Part shown: positions 52,430 to 61,062 of the stretch, piece by piece
Layout of the letters: each line of letters opens with the position of its first letter
Position numbering within the stretch: position 1 is the stretch's first letter
Assembly (NCBI RefSeq): GCF_017168235.1
Contig: NZ_JABFAO010000004.1
Span: 62,001-126,000 of the forward strand
Direction of reading: 5' to 3'
DNA: 64,000 bases
From: Rhodococcus sp. KRD197
GTDB taxonomy: Bacteria; Actinomycetota; Actinomycetes; Mycobacteriales; Mycobacteriaceae
Notes under the pieces: model-generated
What the model saw: the letters and a program-made list of their open reading frames with translations, nothing else
Databases searched by the model: none
Told to the model about the DNA's origin: nothing
Made by a program: the position numbers and the translations under genes

Positions 52430-53305
52430 GTGACGGTTGAGCGAGTAGGCGTCGTCGGCGCCGGGCAGATGGGCGCCGGCATAGCCGAGGTCTGCGCCCG
52501 CGCGCATGTCGACGTGCTGGTCTACGAGCAAACACGTGAGCTGACGACCGCAGGACGCGCACGCGTCCTTCGGTCGCTGGACCGCGGCGTGAGCAGCGGC
52601 AAGATCACCGAGCGCGAACGTGAGCAAGCCGCCTGGCGGTTGCGCTTCACCTGCGATCTCGGCGACTTCGCCGACCGTCAACTCGTGGTCGAGGCAGTGT
52701 CGGAGGACGAGAAGATCAAGGCCGAGATCTTCGCAGAGCTCGACACGGTGGTCACGGATCCGAACGCGGTGCTCGCCTCGAACACCTCCTCCATTCCGAT
52801 CATGAAATTGGGAATCGCGACGACGGCGCCGGAGCGCGTCGTCGGACTGCATTTCTTCAATCCGGTGCCGGTGCTCCCACTCGTCGAGCTCGTCACCACA
52901 CTCAAGACCAGTGACGCGGTATCCGCGCGCGCCGAGACGTTCGCCGGCGACGTGCTCGGAAAGCAGGTAGTTCGATCTGCGGACCGTTCGGGTTTCGTGG
53001 TCAATGCACTGCTCGTGCCGTATCTACTCTCCGCCATACGCATGGTCGAGTCCGGTTTCGCCACGAAGGAAGACGTCGACAAGGCAACGGTGCTCGGGCT
53101 TGCGCACCCCATGGGTCCGTTGGCGCTGGCAGACCTCGTCGGACTCGACACGGTCAAATCCATTGCGGACTCGATGTACGCCGAATTCAAGGAACCGCTG
53201 TTCTCGGCGCCGCCACTGCTGCTGCGGATGGTCGAGGCCAATCTGGTCGGAAAGAAGTCCGGGGCGGGCTTCTACCAGTACGAGAACGGTCGCATCGCGA
53301 GATAG
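52430..53305 (+). CDS. fadB2: 3-hydroxybutyryl-CoA dehydrogenase
   Basis: The 291-aa NAD-dependent dehydrogenase has 'VGVVGAGQMGAGIAEV', 'ASNTSSIPI', catalytic His in 'GLHFFNPVP' and 'GKKSGAGFYQY' near the C-terminus. It oxidises (S)-3-hydroxybutyryl-CoA. The GTG at 52430 lies 7 nt after AAAGGAG and was preferred to an upstream ATG. Gene order aceA-fadB2 matches the mycobacterial icl1-fadB2 pair. Confidence 0.93.
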   Translation: MTVERVGVVGAGQMGAGIAEVCARAHVDVLVYEQTRELTTAGRARVLRSLDRGVSSGKITEREREQAAWRLRFTCDLGDFADRQLVVEAVSEDEKIKAEIFAELDTVVTDPNAVLASNTSSIPIMKLGIATTAPERVVGLHFFNPVPVLPLVELVTTLKTSDAVSARAETFAGDVLGKQVVRSADRSGFVVNALLVPYLLSAIRMVESGFATKEDVDKATVLGLAHPMGPLALADLVGLDTVKSIADSMYAEFKEPLFSAPPLLLRMVEANLVGKKSGAGFYQYENGRIAR

Positions 53306-53427
53306 GGCGCAAGACAAGACAATGCGTGCATGTGGCGCGCGTCGGTACTGGCAACTCGAACCGTTACTGCGTAGCTTGGGTTCAGCGGCGCGACGGTGCG
53401 CCGACGAGCGGAACAGGGGACTCATCG

Positions 53428-53703
53428 GTGAGTACGTCGAAGAAGTCGGGTGGATTCCTCCCGAAGGCCTTTGGAATCGGTTTGGGAGTAACGGGCGCGG
53501 CGCACTTCGTCGTTCCGGAAGCGTTCGAGGGCATCACCAAGCTCCCGTTCCCCGAGGACACCAAGGACTGGATCAGCCGTAACGGCGCGACAGAGATCGC
53601 CGTGGGCGCGGCCATCGCCTACCCGAAGACTCGCAAGATCGGTCTCCTCGGGCTCGGTGCCTACCTCGGATGGTTGGGATTCAACGTCGCCCGCAACAGT
53701 TGA
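53428..53703 (+). CDS. Small membrane protein, DoxX-like
   Basis: This 91-aa protein has hydrophobic segments at about residues 8-28 and 50-85. 'AAHFVVPEAFEGITKLPFPEDTKDW' recalls the H-F-x-x-P start of DoxX-like proteins but is not decisive. The GTG at 53428 was chosen from the compositional start of the conserved part. The role is unknown. Confidence 0.6.
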   Translation: MSTSKKSGGFLPKAFGIGLGVTGAAHFVVPEAFEGITKLPFPEDTKDWISRNGATEIAVGAAIAYPKTRKIGLLGLGAYLGWLGFNVARNS

Positions 53704-53795
53704 ACTGTTGAATGAAACTCCTCTGAGATGGGAATAGGCAGCTCACGAGGATCCGGAGCTTGCCAGGCGAACAATGCGTGGGTAGCAATGTAGGC

Positions 53796-54836
53796 ATGAC
53801 TTCAGCTACCGCATACACAGCGACCGCACCGGACGCGCCGCTCGAGAAGGTCACCATCGAGCGGCGCGAGCTCGGTGCGAAGGACGTCCTCATCGAGGTC
53901 AAGTTCGCGGGCATCTGCCACTCCGACATCCACACCGCACGCAACGAGTGGGGCGGCACGACCTACCCCGTCGTTCCCGGCCACGAGATCGCCGGAATCG
54001 TCGCCGAGGTCGGCTCCGAGGTCACCAAGCACAAGGTCGGCGACCGCGTCGGTGTCGGCTGCTTCGTCGACTCCTGCGGTGAATGCGAAGCCTGCCTCGC
54101 CGGTGAGGAGCAGTACTGCTTCAAAGGTGTGACGCAGACGTACAACTCCAGGCTGGCGGACGGCACCACCACCCAGGGTGGGTATTCCACTCACATCGTC
54201 GTCACGGAGGGCTTCGTACTCTCGATTCCCGAGGGCATCGAGCTCGACGTAGCTGCTCCACTGCTGTGCGCTGGCATCACGCTGTACTCGCCGCTCAAGC
54301 ACTGGGGCGCCGGACCCGGCAAGAAGGTCGCCATCATCGGCATGGGTGGACTCGGCCACGTCGGCGTCAGGATTGCACATGCACTCGGCGCCGAGGTGAC
54401 CGTCCTCAGCCAGAGCCTCAGCAAGGAAGCGGACGGCAAGCGGCTCGGCGCGGATCACTACTACGCCACCTCCGATCGGGAGACGTTCAGGAAGCTCCGC
54501 GGCCGGTTCGACCTCATCATCAACACCGTCTCGGCCGAGATCGACATGGACAAGCACATGTCACTGCTCGCGATCAACGGCTCGCTCGTCATCCTCGGAC
54601 TGCCGTCCGAACCCATCAAGGTGCGCGGCTTCAGCCTGGCGGCGAATCGCCGCAGTCTCGCCGGTTCCATGGTCGGCGGCATCGCGCAGACGCAGGAGAT
54701 GCTCGACTTCTGCGCCGAGCACAAGATCGGCGCCGAGATCGAGACCATTGCGGCGGACCAGATCAACGAAGCCTACGAGCGTGTGCTGAAAAGCGATGTG
54801 CGCTACCGGTTCGTGATCGACGCGCAGACCTTCTAG
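53796..54836 (+). CDS. adhC: Zinc-dependent alcohol dehydrogenase (AdhC/YahK-like)
   Basis: The 346-aa MDR dehydrogenase has catalytic zinc ligands in '[15 protein letters not shown]' and 'GHEIAG', structural zinc cysteines in '[15 protein letters not shown]', and the cofactor motif 'GMGGLGHVG'. It resembles mycobacterial AdhC and E. coli YahK/YjgB aldehyde reductases, which are NADP-dependent. The ATG at 53796 was preferred to a GTG/TTG-type longer frame from 53760. Confidence 0.9.
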   Translation: MTSATAYTATAPDAPLEKVTIERRELGAKDVLIEVKFAGICHSDIHTARNEWGGTTYPVVPGHEIAGIVAEVGSEVTKHKVGDRVGVGCFVDSCGECEACLAGEEQYCFKGVTQTYNSRLADGTTTQGGYSTHIVVTEGFVLSIPEGIELDVAAPLLCAGITLYSPLKHWGAGPGKKVAIIGMGGLGHVGVRIAHALGAEVTVLSQSLSKEADGKRLGADHYYATSDRETFRKLRGRFDLIINTVSAEIDMDKHMSLLAINGSLVILGLPSEPIKVRGFSLAANRRSLAGSMVGGIAQTQEMLDFCAEHKIGAEIETIAADQINEAYERVLKSDVRYRFVIDAQTF

Positions 54837-54870
54837 ACCCGCACGCCAGTGGCAGCGCCGCCCCGAGTGT

Positions 54871-55740
54871 CTAACTCTCGGCGAGTCGCTGCTTCTCCCG
54901 TTCGACGTCGAAACTCGCAGTCGGCCAATCCAGAGCCAACCGTTCGAGAGCCTCGATCAGCAGCTCCGCGACGGCGAGCCTGCTGTACCACTTGTTGTTG
55001 GCCGGGATGATGTGCCAGGGCGCGTAGTCGGTGCTGGTGCGGTCGATGACACGCTGATAAGCAGCCTTGTACTCGGCGAGGAACGCTCGCTCGGAGACAT
55101 CGCTGGGATCGTACTTCCAGTGCTTCTCCGGGCGGTTCAGGCGATCCTGTAGCCGCGACCGCTGCTCCTCGGCGGACACGAACAGGGCAACTTTGATGAT
55201 GAGGGTGCCCTCGTCGACAAGTTCCTTCTCGAAGGCGTTGATCTCGTCGAAACGCTCCTCCCACACCGCGCGGGGGACCAGGTCGTGCACGGCAACGACC
55301 AGCACGTCCTCGTAGTGCGAGCGATCGAAAACACCGATTCGACCACCGCGAGGGAGTGCTTTGCGGATCCGCCACAGAAAGTGGTGCTGCTTTTCTTCCT
55401 TCGAAGGCACACCGAAGGATGCGAGATCGACGCCCTGTGGATCGACCATGCCGATCACGTGGCGAACGATGCCGCCTTTGCCGGCGGTGTCCATTCCCTG
55501 CAGCACGAGCAGGATCGACCGAAGGTCCCCGGAACGCCCGTGCGCGTAGAGCATCTCCTGGAGGTCGGACAATCTGGCGCCGCGTTCGGCGAGCAGTTCC
55601 TCACCGTCGGTCTTGTCGCCTTCGAACCCGGGGGTGGCGGCGTAGTCGATATCGGTGACGCGGGTGTCGGCGGTTGCCCTCAGTACCTCCACCGCAGGTG
55701 AGGACCACAGCTTCTCGCTCTTTTTCGATGTGTCGGCCAT
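54871..55740 (-). CDS. PPK2-family polyphosphate:nucleotide phosphotransferase
   Basis: The 289-aa protein has Walker A 'QGMDTAGKGG' (about residue 80), 'VFDRSHYEDVLVV' and 'HWKYDPSDVSERAF'. It is a different PPK2 branch from the gene at 11524, closer to polyphosphate:AMP/ADP phosphotransferases ('YAPWHIIPANNKWYSRLAV'). The ATG at 55740 fits the family. Converges on the alcohol dehydrogenase gene. Confidence 0.92.
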   Translation of the reverse strand: MADTSKKSEKLWSSPAVEVLRATADTRVTDIDYAATPGFEGDKTDGEELLAERGARLSDLQEMLYAHGRSGDLRSILLVLQGMDTAGKGGIVRHVIGMVDPQGVDLASFGVPSKEEKQHHFLWRIRKALPRGGRIGVFDRSHYEDVLVVAVHDLVPRAVWEERFDEINAFEKELVDEGTLIIKVALFVSAEEQRSRLQDRLNRPEKHWKYDPSDVSERAFLAEYKAAYQRVIDRTSTDYAPWHIIPANNKWYSRLAVAELLIEALERLALDWPTASFDVEREKQRLAES

Positions 55741-55762
55741 GACTTCAGACCATAACCGCCGC

Positions 55763-56986
55763 TCAGCAGTTGTTCGGTGAAGGCGCACCCGCGAATCGGT
55801 CGGCGATCCAGTTCTCGAGTAGGGGGCCGGGATCGACCGAGTGTCCTTGACCTTCGAGTTCGACTCGGAGGACGGTGTCGCCGAGTTCGCATGCGCGTCC
55901 GAGTGCGTCCTCGGTCCATGCCGGTCGCACGATGTCGTCAGCGTCTCCGTAGACGGCAAGGATCGGTGCCGACGAAGGGGCTTTGGGCAGTGCGTAGTCC
56001 TGCAACCGCATGGTGAGTTGGCCGGCTGCTTCGGTGTCCGTTGCAGTGGTGTCGCCGGCGTCGATTCGCCCGGCCACCGCTGAGCGAGCCGCAATCCCTT
56101 CGGGGCCGCAGGAGCCGAGTTCCGCGGAGCGCTCGCCGAGCAATCCGTGCAAATGTTCGGATGGTTCGATCGACGGATCGACGGCGGCCGCACCCTCGAC
56201 GATGACCGGATACAGCGCCTGCTGCCCACCGGAAAGCGTCGAGGTCTGGGCCAGCGCGACGACGGGCGAGACGTCCAGCGCGGGCGCGAGAACTGCCGTT
56301 CCCAGAAGTTCGAGGCCATCGCCGTAGAGGTCGTTGTATTCGTTCGCGGCCCACGCGGCATGTCCGCCCTGAGACGTTCCGGCAGCAACCCATCGTGTGG
56401 ACAGACTCGGGTCCAGGTTGCGGGCGCCGCGTACGGAATCGATGACGTTGAATCCAGCGGTCCGCGGCTCCAGGTAGGGATGCGGTGGGGAGTCGACGCT
56501 GCTGCTCAATCCCTGATAGTCGGTGTAGACCACGGCATATCCCTGCTGCAGCAGGAACGAGACCGCACCGGCGTCACCGGCCAGCTCGCTCGCCTCCGTC
56601 GGTGCGCAGCCGGGGGTGATGCCGACGGTGCCGTGCGCGTAGGCGACGACGTGGTGACCCTCTGCGGGCGCGGGGTCACCGGGCACGAACAGGGCGCCGG
56701 TGACCTTCGTGGATTCACCGGTGACGCCGGATATCGAGTTGTAGACGAAAGTGGCGGCGACGGTGCCGTCGGGGAAGTCGTTCGGATCGAACTCGGTGTC
56801 GGTCGAGGTCGACACTATCGATCCGCGCGCCGCGACGGCCTCGTCGGTGGCCGTGGGTGGTGACGTCGAGTAGGCGGGTGCTGCCGTGTCGGTGGCGCAG
56901 GCACCGAGCGCGGCGCAGATGACGACCGATGCGCTCGCAACAGCCGTCGTAGTTCCTCGGGACCGTCCACGCGTAAGGGCTTGCAC
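55763..56986 (-). CDS. Secreted lipase (lipoprotein)
   Basis: The 407-aa alpha/beta hydrolase resembles actinobacterial secretory lipases: lipobox 'ALGAC', 'VVAYAHGTVG', nucleophile elbow 'AAGTSQGGHAAW', an acid in 'YGDADDIV' and the late His in 'GQGHS'. A GTG start at 56986 was chosen; a TTG at 56998 is possible. The start region carries a 17-bp tandem repeat. It is likely exported and lipid-anchored, acting on triacylglycerols or lipid esters. Confidence 0.82.
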   Translation of the reverse strand: MQALTRGRSRGTTTAVASASVVICAALGACATDTAAPAYSTSPPTATDEAVAARGSIVSTSTDTEFDPNDFPDGTVAATFVYNSISGVTGESTKVTGALFVPGDPAPAEGHHVVAYAHGTVGITPGCAPTEASELAGDAGAVSFLLQQGYAVVYTDYQGLSSSVDSPPHPYLEPRTAGFNVIDSVRGARNLDPSLSTRWVAAGTSQGGHAAWAANEYNDLYGDGLELLGTAVLAPALDVSPVVALAQTSTLSGGQQALYPVIVEGAAAVDPSIEPSEHLHGLLGERSAELGSCGPEGIAARSAVAGRIDAGDTTATDTEAAGQLTMRLQDYALPKAPSSAPILAVYGDADDIVRPAWTEDALGRACELGDTVLRVELEGQGHSVDPGPLLENWIADRFAGAPSPNNC

Positions 56987-57016
56987 GTCGAGAATCAAAG
57001 CACGTCGAGAATCAAA
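56983..57016. repeat. 17-bp tandem duplication GCACGTCGAGAATCAAA x2
   Basis: Two exact head-to-tail copies at 56983-56999 and 57000-57016; the first overlaps the start codon of the lipase gene. It looks like a recent slippage duplication and could shift the spacing of the promoter or ribosome site. Confidence 0.7.
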
Positions 57017-57043
57017 ACACCTCGGGCCAAGCGCGACCGCTGG

Positions 57044-58030
57044 CTACTGCAGCGGCGTTGCGAACAGTGGAACAGCGTTCTCGATCGCGTACAGGGTCCC
57101 CGGAACCGAGGCACTGGAGAACGCGTTGCTGAGAACCTGATCGTCGAGGACCACCAGTCGGCCATCGAGCGCGCTGGGGAGATTCTGGATGGAGGGATCG
57201 TCTTCGATGACCTCGGCGGTGTCGCCGATCGGGAACATGACAGTCAGGTCGGCGTCGAGCACGGACGCATTCTCCGCCGACAGATTCACCGAGAATCGGC
57301 CTTCCTGCGCGAGTTCCTGGATCTCGGCGTCGTTGACGAATCCGAGTCGCTTCATGAAATCGACCCGTACGTCTCCGTCGACGTAAGCGCCCAGCTGGCC
57401 GCTGTACACGGTGCCGACGGCGACGGTCTTGTCGGCGAATTGTGGGTTGGCCTGCACCGCTGCATCGAAGGCCGCGTCGGTCTCGTCGATGAGCCGGCGG
57501 CCCTCGTCCACCTTGCCCAGTGCTTGGGCAACGAGCTCGGTCTGGCCGTCCCAGCTGGTGCCGTAGGCAATGTCGGTGCCCTCGGGGGCGGCGACGGTGG
57601 GAGCGATCTCGGAGAGCTCGTCGTAGATGTCCTGCTCGTTGCTACTGCGGGTCCACAGGATGAGGTCGGGCGCGAGCGCCGCCACCGATTCCATCGAGAT
57701 CTCGTTGGTGCCGATGATCGTCGGGGGTGTGTCGTAGGAATCCTCGACCCACGGGCCGAGGCCGTCGCCGCCGACACCGAGCCAGTCGCTCGCGCCGACC
57801 GGCTGCACGCCGAGCGCGAGCGCGGTTTCGGCGTCGGACCAACCGAGTGCGACGACTCGCTGCGGGTCCTCGGGCACGGTCACCTCGCCGAAGATCGTGC
57901 TGACGGTGGCACCCTCGGGCGATGCGGAGTCGGTATCGGAAGCCGAGTCCGAGCTGGTGCACGCGGACACGGTCAGTGCGGCGACGAGGGCCAGACCTGG
58001 GACGAGAATCGAGAGACGGGATTTGCGCAT
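57044..58030 (-). CDS. Iron-siderophore ABC transporter substrate-binding lipoprotein
   Basis: The 328-aa FecB/FepB-type binding protein has signal peptide and lipobox 'TVSAC' (Cys about residue 24), 'RVVALGWSDAETALALGVQPVG' and 'LAPDLILW'. It captures ferric siderophore for import. No permease or ATPase genes are adjacent. An IdeR-like iron box overlaps the start codon, so it is almost certainly iron-repressed; lack of a Shine-Dalgarno suggests a leaderless transcript. Confidence 0.9.
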   Translation of the reverse strand: MRKSRLSILVPGLALVAALTVSACTSSDSASDTDSASPEGATVSTIFGEVTVPEDPQRVVALGWSDAETALALGVQPVGASDWLGVGGDGLGPWVEDSYDTPPTIIGTNEISMESVAALAPDLILWTRSSNEQDIYDELSEIAPTVAAPEGTDIAYGTSWDGQTELVAQALGKVDEGRRLIDETDAAFDAAVQANPQFADKTVAVGTVYSGQLGAYVDGDVRVDFMKRLGFVNDAEIQELAQEGRFSVNLSAENASVLDADLTVMFPIGDTAEVIEDDPSIQNLPSALDGRLVVLDDQVLSNAFSSASVPGTLYAIENAVPLFATPLQ

Positions 58031-58047
58031 AGGTAAAGCTAACCTAT
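58029..58047 (-). promoter_or_regulatory. IdeR/DtxR iron box overlapping the start codon
   Basis: ATAGGTAAAGCTAACCTAT closely follows the DtxR/IdeR consensus TWAGGTWAGSCTWACCTWA. Its first two bases fall in the CAT of the binding-protein start codon. Iron-loaded IdeR would block transcription directly at the initiation site. Confidence 0.8.
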
Positions 58048-58112
58048 GTCGGCGGTTTTAGGGAACCTGTGCGCTGCCTGCAGAGCGGGTTCTCGTGAGT
58101 AGGCTCGGATGC

Positions 58113-58280
58113 ATGGCAGCCGACTACACAGAACCCAGCCCGGAAACATCGATCGAGGATCGGCTCGAGGCCACCCGCGAGGAGTCCGACGAACCGCTGT
58201 CGATTCCCACGGAAGCTGATCCCGCCGACGTCGTCGAACAGCACATCGAGGTCCCCATCGACCCCGAGGACGAGCGCTAG
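58113..58280 (+). CDS. Small acidic conserved actinobacterial protein
   Basis: A 55-aa, very acidic protein without Cys or hydrophobic segments; 'SPETSIEDRLEATREESDEP' and 'ADPADVVEQHIEVPIDPEDER' look like a conserved short actinobacterial family of unknown function. The ATG at 58113 was chosen over one 18 nt upstream. It ends by sharing CTAG with the converging TetR gene. Confidence 0.6.
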   Translation: MAADYTEPSPETSIEDRLEATREESDEPLSIPTEADPADVVEQHIEVPIDPEDER

Positions 58281-59038
58281 TCTGCCGTCCCAGGCTCTTG
58301 GCTTGCCCGTTCCTCGCGCGCCTGTTCGTCGACGAGCGGGTGGGGCTGAGAGTTGAACTTCGCGGGTGAGCCGTTTGCCATCGCCACGCCGTGGATTCCG
58401 CCCCAGGTCATCATGCTGAGGTAGTCGATGAGGTCCTCGGCCGACATCGACTTGTTCGATATCCACCAGTGCGTTGCCAGCTGGACGGCGCCGACGATCG
58501 CAAACGCCCACGGCACCGAACCACCTGAATCCATCTGACGGGCGCGCAGGCGCTCACCGAGCACGGTGGCGAGCAGTTCCGCGATCATGCGTTCGGATTC
58601 GGCGACGACGTCCCGGTTGCTGTTGGCGTTGTTCGACATCACGTAGAGGTAGACCTCGGGGTCGGTGGCGACCGTCTCGACGTATGCGGTGATGACCGCT
58701 CGGGTGAGGCTGTACTCGTCGAGCTGCTCCGAGATGGCGAGGTAGATCCGCGGCGCCAGGGTCGTCTCGACATACCGGCTCATCGTTGCGGTCGTCAGAT
58801 CGCTCTTGTCGGTGAAGTAGCGGTAGAGAACCGTCTTGGAAATACCGATCTCCGACGCGATCTCGTCCATCCCGATGTCTCGGCCGCGCAGCCGGATTGC
58901 TGCGAGGGTGCCGTCGACGAGTTCCTCGCGACGCGCGATCTTGTGCTCGCGCCAGCGCCGTTTCCGTCCGTCCGGCTTCTCCGTCTTGGCCCCCGACTTC
59001 GTGTCGCTCGTGCCCTCTGATGTCGCATTACTTGCCAC
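58277..59038 (-). CDS. TetR-family regulator (Rv0472c-like position)
   Basis: The 253-aa protein has a Lys/Thr/Ser-rich N-terminal extension, then a TetR HTH ('MDEIASEIGISKTVLYRYF') and an effector domain with 'WWISNKSMSAEDLIDYL'. It occupies the place of M. tuberculosis Rv0472c beside a DUF445-like gene. The GTG at 59038 gives a sensible start; 119 bp separate it from the divergent DUF445 gene. No clear dyad was seen in that gap. Confidence 0.83.
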   Translation of the reverse strand: MASNATSEGTSDTKSGAKTEKPDGRKRRWREHKIARREELVDGTLAAIRLRGRDIGMDEIASEIGISKTVLYRYFTDKSDLTTATMSRYVETTLAPRIYLAISEQLDEYSLTRAVITAYVETVATDPEVYLYVMSNNANSNRDVVAESERMIAELLATVLGERLRARQMDSGGSVPWAFAIVGAVQLATHWWISNKSMSAEDLIDYLSMMTWGGIHGVAMANGSPAKFNSQPHPLVDEQAREERASQEPGTAD

Positions 59039-59157
59039 GTGTGCCCGCCGTATCCCATCGTCGACTGCTCCGTGGATCAGCTTAGGCGTCCGCAGCCTCG
59101 CTCGCGCGCAGCGCGTCGGGCGGTGGAGGGGCTCGCGGGCGCAGGCACAATGGCGGT

Positions 59158-60420
59158 GTGCAACTGATGAATTTCGACGACGCCACCAAGCGGCGCGATC
59201 TCCGCAAGATGAAACTCGTCGCGACAGGGTTCCTCGCATTCGCAACGGCTGTCTATTTCTTCTGCCGTTGGCAGGAGTCGCAGGGCGCAGGCGAGTGGGT
59301 CAGTTACGTGCGCGCGTCCGCGGAGGCCGGGATGATCGGTGGACTCGCGGACTGGTTCGCGGTGACAGCTCTGTTCAAGCACCCCTTGGGCATTCCGATT
59401 CCGCACACCGCGATCATCAGAAAGAAGAAGGATCAGCTCGGGACGAGCCTCGGATCGTTCGTGGGCGACAACTTCCTCGCGCCCGACGTGGTGTCGGAGA
59501 AGGTGCAGTCGGCGCAGATTCCGCTGCGATTGGGCACGTGGCTGGCCGAACCTCGCAATGCCGAACGCGTCGCCGCCGAATCGTCGACGCTGTTGCACGG
59601 AGTTGTCGGCGTGCTCAACGACGAGGACATCACGCAGGTGATCGACAACACCATCGTCCGCAGGCTCGCCGATCCGCAGTGGGGGCCGCCCATCGGACGG
59701 GTGCTCGACGAGTTGATCAAGGAGAACCGGCAGCTCCCGCTGATCGACATGCTCGCCGAACGCGCACACCAGTGGGCGCTGAGCAGTCAGGACACCATCG
59801 ACCGGGTCATCTCCCGTGACTCGCCGACGTGGTCGCCGAAGTTCGTCGACACACTCCTCGGCGAGAAGATCTACAAGGAGATCGTCGAATTCACGTGGAA
59901 GGTCCGCTCGAACCCGCAGCACGAACTGAGATTGGCCGCCAACAAGTTCCTCGTCGACTATGCCCACGATCTGCAGCACGATCCGGTAACCATCGAGAAG
60001 GCCGAATCGCTCAAGTCGCAGATCATGGGCCGCGAGGAGATCACCAGCCTCGCCGCTGCGACGTGGAAGGTAGCCAAGCGACTCATCACCGAATCGGTGG
60101 ACGACCCGTCGAGCACCTTGCGGGTGAAGATCAAGGAGAACGTCGAGAGCTGGGGCGCGCGTATCCGTGACGATGACGTACTGCGCGACAAGGTCGACGG
60201 TTGGCTGCTCGGCGGCGCTCGGTACGTGGCGGCGAACTACGCCGACGAGATCACCACGATCATCACCGACACGGTCGCCCGCTGGGACGCCGAGGAAGCG
60301 AGCAGCAAGATCGAGCTGCAGGTGGGTCGGGATCTGCAGTTCATCCGTATCAACGGCACGGTCGTCGGCGCCCTGGCGGGTCTGACGATCTACACGGTGT
60401 CCGATCTGATCTTCGGGTAG
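59158..60420 (+). CDS. DUF445 membrane protein (Rv0473-like)
   Basis: The 420-aa protein has an N-terminal transmembrane helix (residues about 22-38), the DUF445 start 'GMIGGLADWFAVTALFKHPLG', a long helical/coiled middle part and a C-terminal transmembrane helix ('VVGALAGLTIYTVSDLIF'). The function is unknown. A GTG start was used; an ATG three codons on is the alternative. Gene order with TetR, XRE and hbhA matches mycobacteria. Confidence 0.87.
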   Translation: MQLMNFDDATKRRDLRKMKLVATGFLAFATAVYFFCRWQESQGAGEWVSYVRASAEAGMIGGLADWFAVTALFKHPLGIPIPHTAIIRKKKDQLGTSLGSFVGDNFLAPDVVSEKVQSAQIPLRLGTWLAEPRNAERVAAESSTLLHGVVGVLNDEDITQVIDNTIVRRLADPQWGPPIGRVLDELIKENRQLPLIDMLAERAHQWALSSQDTIDRVISRDSPTWSPKFVDTLLGEKIYKEIVEFTWKVRSNPQHELRLAANKFLVDYAHDLQHDPVTIEKAESLKSQIMGREEITSLAAATWKVAKRLITESVDDPSSTLRVKIKENVESWGARIRDDDVLRDKVDGWLLGGARYVAANYADEITTIITDTVARWDAEEASSKIELQVGRDLQFIRINGTVVGALAGLTIYTVSDLIFG

Positions 60421-60440
60421 CCGAGACCAGCGCTAGCAGA

Positions 60441-60460
60441 GTGCTTGCTATAGCTAGCAC
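60441..60460. promoter_or_regulatory. 20-bp near-perfect palindrome before the XRE gene
   Basis: GTGCTTGCTATAGCTAGCAC reads as an inverted repeat with a single mismatched pair, 66 nt before the XRE start; an additional GCTAGCA lies just upstream. Probably the binding site of the XRE protein or of another regulator controlling the XRE-hbhA pair. Confidence 0.5.
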
Positions 60461-60525
60461 CCTTCGGTATCGTCTTGCCCGTACGCCGGAACCACAAGTT
60501 TCGAGATACGGATCGAGTGGTGAGC

Positions 60526-61062
60526 ATGACCCCAAAAGACGATGATCAGATCGACAGTCAGGGGATAGTCGCCAAAGTGTCCGAGGCAACGGAGGTCGTA
60601 GCCGAGGCGAGTGATCTCGTCGCGAGTGTCGTGACCACTGCGGCGTCGGATATCGGCAGTTACATCCGCAGCCAACGCGAGGCTGCCCAGGTTTCGATGC
60701 GGCAACTCGCGACGAGGGCGGGGGTGAGCAACCCGTATTTGAGCCAGATAGAGCGCGGGTTGCGGAAGCCATCCGCAGAGGTGCTCACGCAGATCGCCAA
60801 GGGTCTGCGAATGTCCTCGGAAGCGTTGTACGTACGGGCCGGGTTCTTGGAAGAACGTCCGCACGGTCCAGTTCGAGATGCCTTGCTCGGCGACACAGAG
60901 ATCACCGAACGACAGAAGCACGTGCTGATGGAGATCTACGACTCGTTCCGTCGTGAAAACGAGCAGACGCAGAACACGGCCGAGACCACACCGCCGGTGT
61001 CGGCACCGCAAGATGTCAGCAGCGAACCGCCAATCACTCATCAGGAGTTTTTCCATGACTGA
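60526..61062 (+). CDS. XRE-family regulator upstream of hbhA (Rv0474-like)
   Basis: The 178-aa protein has a central Cro/C1 HTH ('SMRQLATRAGVSNPYLSQIERGLRKPSAEVL') after an alpha-helical N-terminal part and before an acidic, Thr/Pro-rich tail. It resembles Rv0474, which lies in the same place in M. tuberculosis. The ATG at 60526 was chosen; GTG codons shortly upstream are possible. Its stop overlaps hbhA by 8 bp, so the two are translated together. Confidence 0.85.
   Translation: MTPKDDDQIDSQGIVAKVSEATEVVAEASDLVASVVTTAASDIGSYIRSQREAAQVSMRQLATRAGVSNPYLSQIERGLRKPSAEVLTQIAKGLRMSSEALYVRAGFLEERPHGPVRDALLGDTEITERQKHVLMEIYDSFRRENEQTQNTAETTPPVSAPQDVSSEPPITHQEFFHD

Noticed and set aside
56983-57016. 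Direct repeats considered as a CRISPR or attachment site
   Set aside because: Only two immediately adjacent copies without spacers and no integrase or cas gene nearby.
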